From NCBI RefSeq assembly GCF_014203735.1, contig NZ_JACHJQ010000009.1:62001-126000 (forward strand): DNA of 64,000 nucleotides, read 5' to 3'. Shown in pieces: positions 1 through 8,509 of the stretch; the stretch's first letter is position 1; every line of letters starts with the position of its first letter. The notes below the pieces were generated by a model, which was given only the letters and a program-made list of their open reading frames with translations, was not told the origin of the DNA and did no database searches. This DNA comes from Actinophytocola algeriensis (GTDB taxonomy: Bacteria > Actinomycetota > Actinomycetes > Mycobacteriales > Pseudonocardiaceae). The position numbers and the translations under genes were made by a program.

Positions 1-2
1 AC

Positions 3-701
3 CTGCCCGCGCTGCACGACTGCTACCGGCGGTTCGCGCAGACCGTCGACGGCATGCTCGACCGGGACACCGACGCCTTCCAGCGCGAACGGCTCCTCGA
101 CCTGGACATCGTGGACGTCGCGCCAGGGCCAGACGGCACGGTCCGCGGCTACCTCACCGGCCAGCGACCGGAAGGCGAGAAGCTCACGATCCACGACCTC
201 GTCGCCGACGACCTGGACACCGTGCTCGGCCTGTTCACCAACCTCGCGCGCTGGTCCGGGATCATCGAGGAGATCTCGCTGCGGATCGACGATCCCGCCT
301 GGTGGCAGCTGATCGTGCCGCAGCCCGTGCTGTACGACGTGCGCAACCACCCGTGGATGCTGCGGGTCGTCGACCTGCCCGCCGCGGTCGCCGCACGGGG
401 GTGGCCGATCGCCGCGCACCTCGCGGACATGGCCGTGGACATCGAGGTGGCCGACGAGCACGCGTCGTGGCAGGCGGGCAGGCACCGGATCGTCGTCGAC
501 GGCGGCAAGGTCGTCTGCGTGCCGGGCGGGCAGGGCACGGTGCGGCTGCACGCCCGCGCGCTCGGGCCGTGGTTCGCGGGCTCGGCCGACACGGCCATGC
601 TGCGGCGCGCGGGTCTGCTGGAGGGCGACGCGACCGCGGCACGGGTCCTGGACCTCCTCACCGGCGCACCCCGGCTACCCCGAATGGCCGATTCGTTCTG
701 A
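3..701 (+). CDS. Eis-like GNAT acetyltransferase, C-terminal part (5' end outside window)
   Basis: The open frame runs in from the window edge; the Met at 54 is internal, because the residues before it (frame starting at base 3, [11 protein letters not shown]) continue the same fold. The visible 230 or so residues match the C-terminal half of the Eis (enhanced intracellular survival) family, with a second GNAT-like lobe followed by the sterol-carrier-like domain. Typical elements are GMLDRD at the start and a closing segment around [20 protein letters not shown]. Family members acetylate amines such as aminoglycosides or lysines. The acetyl-CoA-binding lobe is not in view, so substrate and full length cannot be judged. 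Confidence 0.8.
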   Translation: MPALHDCYRRFAQTVDGMLDRDTDAFQRERLLDLDIVDVAPGPDGTVRGYLTGQRPEGEKLTIHDLVADDLDTVLGLFTNLARWSGIIEEISLRIDDPAWWQLIVPQPVLYDVRNHPWMLRVVDLPAAVAARGWPIAAHLADMAVDIEVADEHASWQAGRHRIVVDGGKVVCVPGGQGTVRLHARALGPWFAGSADTAMLRRAGLLEGDATAARVLDLLTGAPRLPRMADSF

Positions 702-705
702 CCCT

Positions 706-724
706 TCTCAGGCGCGTCTCAGCA
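706..724 (+). promoter_or_regulatory. MprA-box-like direct repeat upstream of mprA
   Basis: Two 8-bp direct repeats, TCTCAGGC and TCTCAGCA, are separated by exactly 3 bp and lie 21 bp before the mprA start codon. This spacing and half-site match what is described for mycobacterial MprA boxes (loosely conserved 8-bp direct repeats, 3-bp spacer). It suggests autoregulation. A second copy precedes pepD. Confidence 0.65.
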
Positions 725-744
725 CGGCGGGTAACACTGACCGC

Positions 745-1434
745 ATGCGCATCCTCGTTGTCGACGACGACCGGGCCGTTCGCGAGTCGCTGCGGCGGTC
801 GCTGCAGTTCAACGGCTACCAGGTCGACCTGGCCAGCGACGGTCAGCAGGCGATCGAGTCGGTGACGAACTCCCGGCCCGACGCCATGGTGCTCGACGTG
901 ATGATGCCGCGACTGGACGGGCTCGAGGTGTGCCGACGACTGCGCGGCACCGGCGACGACCTGCCGATCCTCGTGCTCACCGCACGGGACACGGTGTCGG
1001 ACCGGGTGTCCGGGCTCGACGCGGGTGCCGACGACTACCTGCCGAAGCCGTTCGCGCTGGAGGAGCTGCTCGCCCGCCTGCGTGCGCTGCTGCGCCGCCG
1101 GACGTTCGACACCACCGGGCCCGCGCCGCAGGTGCTGAGCTTCGCGGGCCTGGAGCTCGACCCGAACACGCGGGACGTCAAGCGCGGCGACCGGTCGATG
1201 AGCCTGACCCGCACGGAGTTCTCGCTGCTGGAGCTGCTGCTCGCGCACCCCAAGCAGGTGCTGACCCGCAGCCGCATCCTGGAGGAGGTCTGGGGCTACG
1301 ACTTCCCGACCTCCGGCAACGCGCTCGAGGTGTACATCGGCTACCTGCGCCGCAAGACCGAGGCCGACGGTGAGCCGAGGCTGATCCACACCGTGCGCGG
1401 CATCGGCTACGTGCTGCGGGAGACGCCTCCGTGA
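745..1434 (+). CDS. mprA: Two-component response regulator MprA (OmpR/PhoB family)
   Basis: This 229-residue regulator has an N-terminal receiver domain (acidic pocket VVDDD near residue 6, phospho-acceptor Asp51 in VLDVMMP, Lys in PKPF) and a C-terminal winged helix ending in the usual TVRGIGYVL. It is followed without a gap by the MprB kinase and then by a PepD-type protease. That order is the mprA-mprB-pepD envelope-stress locus of mycobacteria, and it is the main reason for the name. The stop codon overlaps the kinase start (GTGATG), so the two are translationally coupled. The direct repeat at 706-724 suggests it activates its own promoter. Confidence 0.9.
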   Translation: MRILVVDDDRAVRESLRRSLQFNGYQVDLASDGQQAIESVTNSRPDAMVLDVMMPRLDGLEVCRRLRGTGDDLPILVLTARDTVSDRVSGLDAGADDYLPKPFALEELLARLRALLRRRTFDTTGPAPQVLSFAGLELDPNTRDVKRGDRSMSLTRTEFSLLELLLAHPKQVLTRSRILEEVWGYDFPTSGNALEVYIGYLRRKTEADGEPRLIHTVRGIGYVLRETPP

Positions 1435-2828
1435 TGTTGCTGTCCGGGGCGCCTGCACCAGCGAAGCAGCGGGTGTCGCTCCGGTCGCGGGTGACGTTGC
1501 TCGCGGCCAGCTGTGTGGCGGGCGCGGTGGCACTGGTGTCGCTCGGCGCCTACTGGACGGTCCGGGAGAACCTGTACGCGCAGCTCGACGAGACCCTGTG
1601 GGGGAAAGCGCAGGCCACGGTCCAGAACAAGCTGATCCTGGAGACCCCGAGCGGCGACCAGTGGCCCGCCGGGCTGTTCGGCCTGTCGGGTGTCGAGGTG
1701 GCGTTGATCGACGACACCGGGCACGCACTGATCGGCACGATGGAGAGCCTGCCGCCGATCAGCTCCAAGGAGATCGCCGTCGCGAAGACCGGCGAGCCGA
1801 GCATCCGCACCGACGGCAAGACCGACTCGCGGGTGGTCGCCGTGCCGTACCGGGGCGAGGCGCTGGTGCTGGCGCAGTCGTGGGGGCCGACGAAGAAGCA
1901 GCTCGCCGACCTGTCGCTGGTGCTGCTGCTGATAGGCGGCGCGGGTGTCGTGGTCGCGGCGGCCGCGGGCACGGCGGTGGCGCGGACCGGCCTGAGACCG
2001 GTGCAGCGGCTCACCCGTGCGACCGAACGCGTCGCCCGTACCGGTGACCTGCGGCCGATACAGGTCGAGGGCGACGACGAGCTGGCGCGGTTGTCGCACA
2101 GCTTCAACGCCATGCTGGCCGCCGTGTCGGACGCGCAGAACCGGCAGCGGCAGCTCGTCGCGGACGCCGGGCACGAGCTGCGCACCCCGCTGACCTCGCT
2201 GCGGACGAACCTGGAGCTGCTGTTGTCGGCGGAGAAGCCGGACACGCCGCAGCTGTCGGAGGCCGACCGCGTCGACATCCACGAAGACCTGCGCGCACAG
2301 CTCGACGAGCTGACCCAGCTGATCGGTGACCTCGTCGAGCTGGCGAGGGAGGACGCGCCGTCGCTCGCGCACGAGCGCGTCGACATGGTCGAGGTCGTCG
2401 AGCAGGCGCTCGCCAGGGCCCGGCGGCGGGCGGGTGACGTGCACTTCGAGGTGGACCTGCAGCCGTGGTTCCTGGTCGGGGAGCCGCACACGCTGGAACG
2501 GGCCGTGCTGAACCTGCTGGACAACGCGGTGAAGTTCTCGCCCGTCGACGGGACCGTGCGGGTCGACCTGCGGCCCGCCGCGCACGGGTACGCGTTCCTC
2601 CAGGTCGCCGACGCCGGGCCGGGCATCAAGGACACGGACCTGCCGCACGTGTTCGACCGCTTCTACCGCTCCGACGAGGCCCGCACGCTTCCCGGCTCCG
2701 GGCTGGGGCTCGCGATCGTGAAGAGCGCGGTGCAGCGGCACGGAGGTGCGGTGTTCGCGGGTAGATCGGCCGACGGCGGGGCACTCATCGCGATGAGGCT
2801 GCCCGGGAGTTCAGAGCCGATTCTGTAA
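1431..2828 (+). CDS. mprB: Sensor histidine kinase MprB
   Basis: This 465-residue membrane sensor kinase partners MprA. There is one TM helix near residues 25-48, an extracytoplasmic sensor of about 110 residues, a second TM near 160-180, then HAMP, the H-box GHELRTPL (His248 counted from GTG 1431), N-box LLDNAVKFS and G-boxes DAGPGI and GSGLGLAIV. In mycobacteria MprB senses envelope stress and binds DnaK and PepD. Start is GTG 1431 or ATG 1434, both overlapping the mprA stop. The length and domain order are normal for the family. Confidence 0.9.
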   Translation: MMLLSGAPAPAKQRVSLRSRVTLLAASCVAGAVALVSLGAYWTVRENLYAQLDETLWGKAQATVQNKLILETPSGDQWPAGLFGLSGVEVALIDDTGHALIGTMESLPPISSKEIAVAKTGEPSIRTDGKTDSRVVAVPYRGEALVLAQSWGPTKKQLADLSLVLLLIGGAGVVVAAAAGTAVARTGLRPVQRLTRATERVARTGDLRPIQVEGDDELARLSHSFNAMLAAVSDAQNRQRQLVADAGHELRTPLTSLRTNLELLLSAEKPDTPQLSEADRVDIHEDLRAQLDELTQLIGDLVELAREDAPSLAHERVDMVEVVEQALARARRRAGDVHFEVDLQPWFLVGEPHTLERAVLNLLDNAVKFSPVDGTVRVDLRPAAHGYAFLQVADAGPGIKDTDLPHVFDRFYRSDEARTLPGSGLGLAIVKSAVQRHGGAVFAGRSADGGALIAMRLPGSSEPIL

Positions 2829-2843
2829 CTCCGCATAGGTTGG

Positions 2844-2862
2844 TCTCAGGTCGTTCTCAGGA
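2844..2862 (+). promoter_or_regulatory. MprA-box-like direct repeat upstream of pepD
   Basis: TCTCAGGT and TCTCAGGA occur as direct repeats with a 3-bp spacer (cgt), 20 bp before the pepD start. The architecture is the same as the site before mprA. pepD is an established MprA target in mycobacteria, so the same circuit is likely here. Confidence 0.65.
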
Positions 2863-2882
2863 CCGAGGCGGAAGGTGGTCAC

Positions 2883-4367
2883 ATGACCGAGGACAACCGG
2901 CCCGAGGGGGAGCAGCCCGCCGCACCGGCCGGGCCGCAGGGGGAGACCGCGCCGCCGCAGGGCGAGCAGGCGCAGTCACAGCCTCAGCCCGCCGCGCCGC
3001 AGGACCCGCCGAGTGAGTGGGCAGTCGCGCCACAGGACCCCCCGCCCCCGCCGCAGCAGACCGAATGGGCCGCCGCGCCGCAGGTCCCGCAGCAGAGCGG
3101 GTGGGCCAGGCCGGCGGAGGGACCGGCGTACTCGCCACAGAACCAGTGGGCGGCAGGCCCGCACAGTCAACCAACGCGCGAACAGGTCCTGTTCGGCACG
3201 GCGGCCGGGGTGCCGACACCGCCGACGGGGAACTACCTTCCCAACCCGAACCCACCCAGCAGGCCCCAGCGCGACGTGCCCCAGCAGCGCAGGGGCTCGG
3301 GTCCGCTCGTCGCGAGCGTCGCCGTGCTCGCGCTGCTCGCCGGGGGCGGCGCGGGGGCGCTCGGCGGATACCTCGTCGCCGACAACACCGCGAGCGCGCC
3401 GGTCACCAACGCGCTCGACCAGAAGCCGCCGGCCCAGGAGACGTCCTCCAGTCCATCCGGGTCGGTCGAGGCGGTGGCGGAGAAAGTGCTGCCCAGCGTG
3501 GTTCAGTTGCAGGTGCAGGGCCGGTCCTCGGCAGGGGAGGGCTCGGGCTTCATCATCAGCTCCGACGGGCTGATCGTGACCAACAACCACGTGGTCGAGG
3601 GCGCCGCCGACGGCGGTCGTATCCAGGCCGTGTTCCAGGACGGCACCTCCGCCACCGCCACCATCGTCGGCCGCGACCCGACCTCGGACGTCGCCGTGGT
3701 CAAGGCCGACGGCAAGACCGGGCTGCCGGTCGTGGACCTGGGCAGCTCCGATGCGCTCAAGGTCGGCGAGGGCGTGGTGGCCATCGGATCTCCGTTCGAG
3801 CTGTCCGGCACCGTCACGTCCGGCATCGTCAGCTCGCTGCACCGGCCCACCCGCGCGGGTGGCGAGGACGGCTCGCAGGCGACCGTGCTGGACGCGATCC
3901 AGACCGACGCCGCGATCAACCCCGGCAACTCCGGTGGCCCGCTCGTCAACATGCGGGGCCAGATCGTCGGCATCAACTCGGCCATCTACTCGCCGCAGTC
4001 CGGCGCCGGGCAGGGTGGCTCGATCGGCATCGGGTTCGCCATCCCGATCGACCAGGCCCGCCGCACGGCCGACGAGATCGTCAAGACCGGCAAAGCGACG
4101 CAGACCGTGCTCGGGGTGAGCGTGAAGGACAACGCCGACGGCGGCGCCCTGATCGCGGACGTGGTCGCGGGCAGCGCTGGGGAGAAGGCGGGCCTGAAGC
4201 AGGGCGACGTCGTCACCAAGCTCGACGACCGCCGGATCGACACGTCCGACGCGCTCGTGGCCGCGGTCCGCTCCCACGCGCCGGGGGACAAGGTTCGGCT
4301 CGAGTTGGACAACGGTTCGCGCACAGTTGACGCGACTCTTGCCGGTCAGACGGTAGAACCACAATGA
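2883..4367 (+). CDS. pepD: HtrA/DegP-like membrane serine protease with PDZ domain (PepD)
   Basis: 494 residues. A long Pro/Gln/Ala-rich cytoplasmic segment (about 1-135, with repeated WA-AP motifs) precedes one TM helix (about 140-165). A trypsin-like protease domain follows, with catalytic His236 (NNHVVEG), Asp269 (TSDVAVV) and Ser350 (GNSGGPL), then a C-terminal PDZ domain (about 395-490, GEKAGLKQGDVV). It should act outside the membrane as quality-control protease/chaperone. It sits 54 bp after mprB with its own MprA-box-like repeat, and a GC hairpin follows it. In mycobacteria the next gene would be moaB2; here moaB2 lies 13.4 kb away. Confidence 0.9.
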   Translation: MTEDNRPEGEQPAAPAGPQGETAPPQGEQAQSQPQPAAPQDPPSEWAVAPQDPPPPPQQTEWAAAPQVPQQSGWARPAEGPAYSPQNQWAAGPHSQPTREQVLFGTAAGVPTPPTGNYLPNPNPPSRPQRDVPQQRRGSGPLVASVAVLALLAGGGAGALGGYLVADNTASAPVTNALDQKPPAQETSSSPSGSVEAVAEKVLPSVVQLQVQGRSSAGEGSGFIISSDGLIVTNNHVVEGAADGGRIQAVFQDGTSATATIVGRDPTSDVAVVKADGKTGLPVVDLGSSDALKVGEGVVAIGSPFELSGTVTSGIVSSLHRPTRAGGEDGSQATVLDAIQTDAAINPGNSGGPLVNMRGQIVGINSAIYSPQSGAGQGGSIGIGFAIPIDQARRTADEIVKTGKATQTVLGVSVKDNADGGALIADVVAGSAGEKAGLKQGDVVTKLDDRRIDTSDALVAAVRSHAPGDKVRLELDNGSRTVDATLAGQTVEPQ

Positions 4368-4400
4368 TTGTCTCGGGAACCACTTGAGTCCCACCTGACG

Positions 4401-4423
4401 CTCGGCCGCGGTCAGCGGCCGAG
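4401..4423. terminator. Stem-loop after pepD
   Basis: CTCGGCCGC pairs perfectly with GCGGCCGAG across a 5-nt loop, 33 bp after the pepD stop. There is no T-run, which is common for actinobacterial terminators. Confidence 0.55.
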
Positions 4424-4481
4424 ACCAACTCCGGCTCGATGCCCCCGAGCCGGGAAGAGCTCCAAGCGGGGCTCTGCGCGA

Positions 4482-4525
4482 CGCCGCACGCGGACGGTAA
4501 ACCCCTCGCTCGTCCGCGTGCGGCG
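4482..4525. terminator. Long GC hairpin just before the ThDP-enzyme gene
   Basis: A 15-bp perfect stem (arms 4482-4496 and 4511-4525) closes a 14-nt loop. It ends 26 bp before the ATG at 4552. It may be a second terminator of the mprAB-pepD unit, or a leader structure of the next gene. No known riboswitch was recognised. Confidence 0.45.
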
Positions 4526-4551
4526 CTCGCCGTCTGGCACACTCGGACACC

Positions 4552-6126
4552 ATGCGGCTCGCCGGGCACGTGATCGTCGAACAGCTTGCCGAGTGCGGTT
4601 CCGACCTCGCGTTCTGTGTGCCGGGCGAGAGTTATCTCCCGGTCCTGGACGGGTTGTACGCGCACCGCGACAAGATCCGGTTGATCACCGCGCGGCAGGA
4701 GACCGGGGCCGCGATGATGGCCGCCGCGTACGGCAAGCTGACCGGCAGGCCCGGTATCTGTCTCGTCACCCGAGGGCCTGGCGCGACCAACGCGAGCGGC
4801 GGTGTGCACGTAGCCCGGCAGGACGCGGCGCCGATGCTGTTGCTCGTCGGGCAGGTGCCCACCGGCAACCGGGACCGGGTGGCGTTCCAGGAAGTGGACA
4901 TCCGCGCGATGTACGCGCCGCTGGCCAAAGCCGTGTTCCGGGTGGACGACCCGGACCGAGCAGCCGAGTTCGTCGCGCGAGCCATGGTGACCGCGGTGTC
5001 CGGGGAGCCGGGGCCGGTGGTGCTCGAACTGCCGGAGGACGTGCTGTCCGCGTCGACCGCCGCGCCCGTGGTGCCCGCGGTGCCGCCGGTGGTGCCCGCG
5101 CCGTCGGCAGCGGATGTCGAGGCGTTCGTCTCCACGTTGACCGGTGCGCGGCGGCCGTTGCTGGTGGTCGGCGGTACCGGGTGGACGGCCGAGGCGACCC
5201 GCGCCGTGCGGCGGTTCGCCGAGGCGGCCAGGATCCCGCTCGCCACCGCGGTGCGGCACCAGGACCTCGTCGACCCGCGCTCGCCGGTGTTCGTCGGCAC
5301 GCTCGGGCTCAGCACCACACCGGGACTGTCGGCCGCCGTGGCCGACGCCGATGTGCTCGCGTTCGTCGGCACCCGGCCGGACGCGCTGACCGTCGACGAC
5401 TTCGCGTTGCTCGACGTGCCGGTGCCGCAGCAGACGCTGCTCCACGTGCACCCGGATCCTGTTGTCCTGCACCGGGTTCACCGGGCGGACCTGGCGATCG
5501 TGGCCGGTCCCGCACGGTTCGCGGCCGCGCTGCCCGCCGTTTCCGGTGACTCCTCGCCGTGGCTGTCCCGGTTGCGGGAGGACTACCTGCGGGGCCCTGC
5601 TCCGTCGGTGGCGGCGGAGTTCATGCGCCTGCTGGCCGAGCGGGTGCCCGATCCCGTGGTCAGCTCCGGGGCCGGTGCGTACACGGCGTGGCCGCAGCGC
5701 CACCACCGCTTCACGACGTTCCCGTCGCACCTGGGCACGCAGTCCGGGTCCATGGGGTTCGGGCTACCGGCCGCGATCACCGCGCAGCTCGTGCACCCGG
5801 ACCGGCCCGCGGTCGCGTTCGCCGGTGACGGGTGCTTCCTGATGACAGCGCAGGAGCTGTCGACCGCGGTCCGGTACGGGCTGGCGCCGCTCGTGGTGGT
5901 GGTCAACAACAACTCCTACGGCACGATCCGGGACCACCAGCAGCGCCGGTTCCCCGGCCGCGAGTACGGCACCGACCTGGTGAACCCGGACTTCGCCGCG
6001 TTCGCCCGGTCGTTCGGCGCGGCGGGGGAACGGGTCCGCACACCGGACGAGTTCGCGGCGGCCCTGGACCGGGTGCGGGGGAAGGCCGCGGTGATCGAGA
6101 TCGAGGTCGGCGGACTCAGCCGATGA
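4552..6126 (+). CDS. Thiamine-diphosphate enzyme of the acetolactate synthase-like family
   Basis: 524 residues with the three ThDP-enzyme domains: Pyr domain (catalytic Glu50 in TARQETGAAMM), central domain (about 185-330, LLVVGGTGW) and PP domain with the metal/ThDP motif starting GDGCF (Asp426) and ending in NNNSYG. It resembles anabolic acetolactate synthase large subunits but has no small subunit nearby. Such stand-alone paralogues may be synthases, decarboxylases or lyases; the substrate cannot be read from sequence. It lies alone on the plus strand inside the insertion between pepD and moaB2 and overlaps the next, convergent gene by 11 bp. Confidence 0.8.
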   Translation: MRLAGHVIVEQLAECGSDLAFCVPGESYLPVLDGLYAHRDKIRLITARQETGAAMMAAAYGKLTGRPGICLVTRGPGATNASGGVHVARQDAAPMLLLVGQVPTGNRDRVAFQEVDIRAMYAPLAKAVFRVDDPDRAAEFVARAMVTAVSGEPGPVVLELPEDVLSASTAAPVVPAVPPVVPAPSAADVEAFVSTLTGARRPLLVVGGTGWTAEATRAVRRFAEAARIPLATAVRHQDLVDPRSPVFVGTLGLSTTPGLSAAVADADVLAFVGTRPDALTVDDFALLDVPVPQQTLLHVHPDPVVLHRVHRADLAIVAGPARFAAALPAVSGDSSPWLSRLREDYLRGPAPSVAAEFMRLLAERVPDPVVSSGAGAYTAWPQRHHRFTTFPSHLGTQSGSMGFGLPAAITAQLVHPDRPAVAFAGDGCFLMTAQELSTAVRYGLAPLVVVVNNNSYGTIRDHQQRRFPGREYGTDLVNPDFAAFARSFGAAGERVRTPDEFAAALDRVRGKAAVIEIEVGGLSR

Positions 6127-6727
6127 CAGGTCGGGCGCGGGCCCGCTTCAGCTCGAAGAAGCCCGGTGTGCCGGACACGAGCAGCACGCCGTCCCACAGC
6201 TTCCCCGCCGCCTCGCCGCGGGGTACCGGCGAGACGACCGGCCCGAAGAACGCGTTGACCTCGCCGTCGGGCAGGGTCACGTGGATCGCCGGAGTGCCGA
6301 GGTCCTCGCCGACGGGCCCGAGCCCGGCGCGGTTGCCGTCGAGCAGCGCGTCGTCGAGACCGGTCGAGTCCGCGGCGTCCGCGAGTTCCTCCGGCAGACC
6401 CGCCTCGGCCAGCGCGGCGGTGTACAGGTCGCGGCCGAGGGGCTGCCTGTCCAGGTGGATGCGGTTGCCGAGCGCGGTGTAGACGGCGCGGACCTCGGCG
6501 GGGCCGTACTCCTGCTCGACGGCCTTGGCGATCCGCACCGGACCCCACGCGGCGTCCAGCCACTCGCGGTACCAGGCCTCGACCTCGCGACCTTCGTTGA
6601 GCACGGCGAGGGAGAGGACGTGGAAGCGCACGTGGACGTCCCGCACCTGCTCGACCTCGAGCAACCACCGCGACGCGATCCACGCCCAGGGGCACTTCGG
6701 GTCGAACCACATGTCCACGTTCGTCAT
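6116..6727 (-). CDS. DsbA-fold oxidoreductase of the mycothiol-dependent nitroreductase (Rv2466c-like) family
   Basis: 203 residues from ATG 6727 (MTNVDMWFDPKCPWAW). The alignment I recall to Rv2466c runs through almost the whole length: WGPVR, YTALGNRIH, GLPEELA, VGEDLGTPAIHV, FFGPV, PRGEAAGKLWD, FFELKR. That family uses mycothiol to reduce itself and then nitro compounds or other substrates. The active-site motif is CPWA, not CPWC, so the resolving cysteine is missing and a monothiol mechanism is implied. It is the last gene of a minus-strand run that includes a molybdo-oxidoreductase. The 10-bp gap to the upstream gene suggests cotranscription. Confidence 0.85.
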   Translation of the reverse strand: MTNVDMWFDPKCPWAWIASRWLLEVEQVRDVHVRFHVLSLAVLNEGREVEAWYREWLDAAWGPVRIAKAVEQEYGPAEVRAVYTALGNRIHLDRQPLGRDLYTAALAEAGLPEELADAADSTGLDDALLDGNRAGLGPVGEDLGTPAIHVTLPDGEVNAFFGPVVSPVPRGEAAGKLWDGVLLVSGTPGFFELKRARARPVIG

Positions 6728-6737
6728 GCGGCCAACA

Positions 6738-7172
6738 CTAGGAAGCCGATTGGTCCTGTCCAAGAGCCAATCGTGACCGGTACTGCTGGGCCAATCCGGC
6801 GAGGAGTACGCCTGCCCAGACAACCCCGAGCGCGATGGCGAGCCCGGTGCCGTAGTCGCGGTCGTGCAGGCCGGGGTTGGTGACGACGCCGAAGGGCCGC
6901 CACAGCAGCGGGATGCCGATGAGCGTGAGCACCCCGGTGACGACGAGCCCGGCGACGACCGGTGCCCGCCACGGCCGGGGCAGGACCCGGCTCAGCCCGA
7001 GGCCGGCGAGCCCGACGACCGGCGCGACCAGCCCGTCGTGGACGAGCGGCCCGCCGATGAACCAGGCCGCGCCCTGGACGGCGTTGACGGTGCGGGAGGT
7101 GGCGAAGTCCCAGGCGAGGACGGCGCCGTAGCCGAGGAGGGCGAGCCCGGTGAGGGCGAGGAGCAGGCGCAT
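6738..7172 (-). CDS. Small integral membrane protein
   Basis: 144 residues from ATG 7172, which overlaps the stop of the upstream molybdo-oxidoreductase gene by one base (TGATG). There are four likely TM helices (near residues 1-18, 35-55, 70-92 and 115-135) separated by short Arg-containing loops. No catalytic motif is recognised. Tight coupling to the oxidoreductase suggests an accessory or electron-transfer membrane subunit, but this is inference. Confidence 0.75.
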   Translation of the reverse strand: MRLLLALTGLALLGYGAVLAWDFATSRTVNAVQGAAWFIGGPLVHDGLVAPVVGLAGLGLSRVLPRPWRAPVVAGLVVTGVLTLIGIPLLWRPFGVVTNPGLHDRDYGTGLAIALGVVWAGVLLAGLAQQYRSRLALGQDQSAS

Positions 7173-8509
7173 CAGAGGACCTCCAGGCGGTGGACCCACT
7201 TGGTCTGCAGGACACCCGGGCGGCTGGGCGCGATGATCCGGGCGGGGAAGCCGTGGTCGAGCGCGAGCGTCTCCCCGTTGAGCCGCAGCGCGAGAAGCGT
7301 GTCCGGGTCACGTGTGTGGGAACCGGGAAGCGTGCTGACACGGTAGGCGCCGCGCCGCTCGAGGGAGGTGACCCGGACCTCGCTGCCAGGTGGCGCACCG
7401 ATGAGCGCGAGGAGGTCGGCGATGGGCACCCCGGTCCAGGTGGCGCTCTGGCTCCAGCCCTCGACACACGCGATCGGCAGGTCTGCGGTGCGCTGTGGCA
7501 GGTCCGCGAGCTGGGTTCGGGAGAGCCGCGTGATCCCGGTGCGGGTGACGATCTCAAGCCGCCACGCCGGATCGGCGGTGACGCGGGCGGCGTTCGCAGT
7601 ACGGTTGACCGGCAACCCCTGTGGCCCGCGATCGGACCGCCAGGAGAGCGGGGAAACGTCGCGCAGCAAGGGAACCGTGACCCCGGCGGTGGCGACGACC
7701 GCGGCTCCGGTGGCGAGGAACCCGGTGCGCAGGAAGGAACGTCGCGCCGGATCGACAGGCGTGGCGAGCGCCCGCCGGATGATCGGCAACTTGACCGCGA
7801 CGTGCAGGACCACGGATCCGAAGGCGATCCAGGCGACGGCGTAGTGGGCGGCGGGGAAGTAGAAGGCCCAGGGGTAGTTCTGGGCGACGTTGAAGATGCC
7901 GGTGGTCAGCTCGAAGAAGGCGGCGCCGGCGAGGACGAGGATGGAGAGCCGTTCGAGCGCGTGCGGGAGCGACCGGATGACGGGGCGGCTGAACAGTTTC
8001 GGGTAGACGGACCAGAGCTTCGCGAACAGCAGCGGCACCGCGGCGACCCCGGAGATGACGTGGATGCCTTGCGTGATGCGGTAGAGGTTCGCGGGGCGCG
8101 CCGGCCAGCCGAACCAGGCGGGCGGGTGCTGGATGAGGTGGCTCAGCAGGCCGGTGAGGAAGCAGAGCAGGAACGCGACCCCGAGCCAGAGGCCCAGGCG
8201 GGCGGTGACCTTCTCGTGGTGGGCGGGACTGCGGAAGTTCGCCTCGTCGGGCTGGACCCGCCGGATGAACCGGCCGAGTCTGCTGTCGGGCGAGGGCAGG
8301 AACCTGTGGACAACTCCGCCTCGGCGGCCGTTCTTGTCGGTGCCCGCGGCTAGGCTGGATTCCGGGGGGCCGGCGGCCGCGCTCGTGCCGCTCCCGGGCT
8401 CGCGGAGGCTTGCCCTGTGGACAACTCGTCCTTCGTGGTCGTTCTTGTCGGTGTCCGCCGTTACGCTGGATTCCGGGGGGCCGGAGGCCGCGTCAGACCT
8501 CTCCGTCAT
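7172..8509 (-). CDS. Membrane-anchored molybdopterin-dependent oxidoreductase (sulfite oxidase-like domain)
   Basis: 445 residues. After a 75-residue hydrophilic N-terminus come five or so TM helices with cytochrome b561-like His residues (about 90-230), then a Tat-like RRSFL motif and a TM, and a C-terminal sulfite-oxidase-type molybdopterin domain (about 300-445). Cys348 in IACVEGWSQS is the likely Mo ligand. It probably transfers electrons between a periplasmic substrate and membrane carriers. The ATG at 8509 overlaps the methyltransferase stop (ATGA), which supports this start. The first 75 codons are largely made of two tandem copies of the dispersed repeat (peptide GPPESS...VVHR twice), so the N-terminus is unlikely to be functionally conserved. 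Confidence 0.8.
   Translation of the reverse strand: MTERSDAASGPPESSVTADTDKNDHEGRVVHRASLREPGSGTSAAAGPPESSLAAGTDKNGRRGGVVHRFLPSPDSRLGRFIRRVQPDEANFRSPAHHEKVTARLGLWLGVAFLLCFLTGLLSHLIQHPPAWFGWPARPANLYRITQGIHVISGVAAVPLLFAKLWSVYPKLFSRPVIRSLPHALERLSILVLAGAAFFELTTGIFNVAQNYPWAFYFPAAHYAVAWIAFGSVVLHVAVKLPIIRRALATPVDPARRSFLRTGFLATGAAVVATAGVTVPLLRDVSPLSWRSDRGPQGLPVNRTANAARVTADPAWRLEIVTRTGITRLSRTQLADLPQRTADLPIACVEGWSQSATWTGVPIADLLALIGAPPGSEVRVTSLERRGAYRVSTLPGSHTRDPDTLLALRLNGETLALDHGFPARIIAPSRPGVLQTKWVHRLEVL
8305..8491 (+). repeat. Two tandem copies of the dispersed TGTGGACAA/GGGGGCCGG repeat inside coding DNA
   Basis: Copies at 8305-8380 and 8416-8491 are each 76 bp. Each starts with TGTGGACAA, has TTCTTGTCGGTG about 25 bp later, and ends with CTGGATTCCGGGGGGCCGG followed by GGCCGCG. 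They lie 111 bp apart in the 5' part of the molybdo-oxidoreductase gene and are read on the opposite strand as a repeated peptide. Both are related to the copies at 13.7 and 48.7 kb. Confidence 0.85.

Noticed and set aside
4482-4525. Riboswitch or T-box before the acetolactate synthase-like gene
   Set aside because: A single perfect hairpin without the conserved internal loops or specifier/antiterminator sequences.
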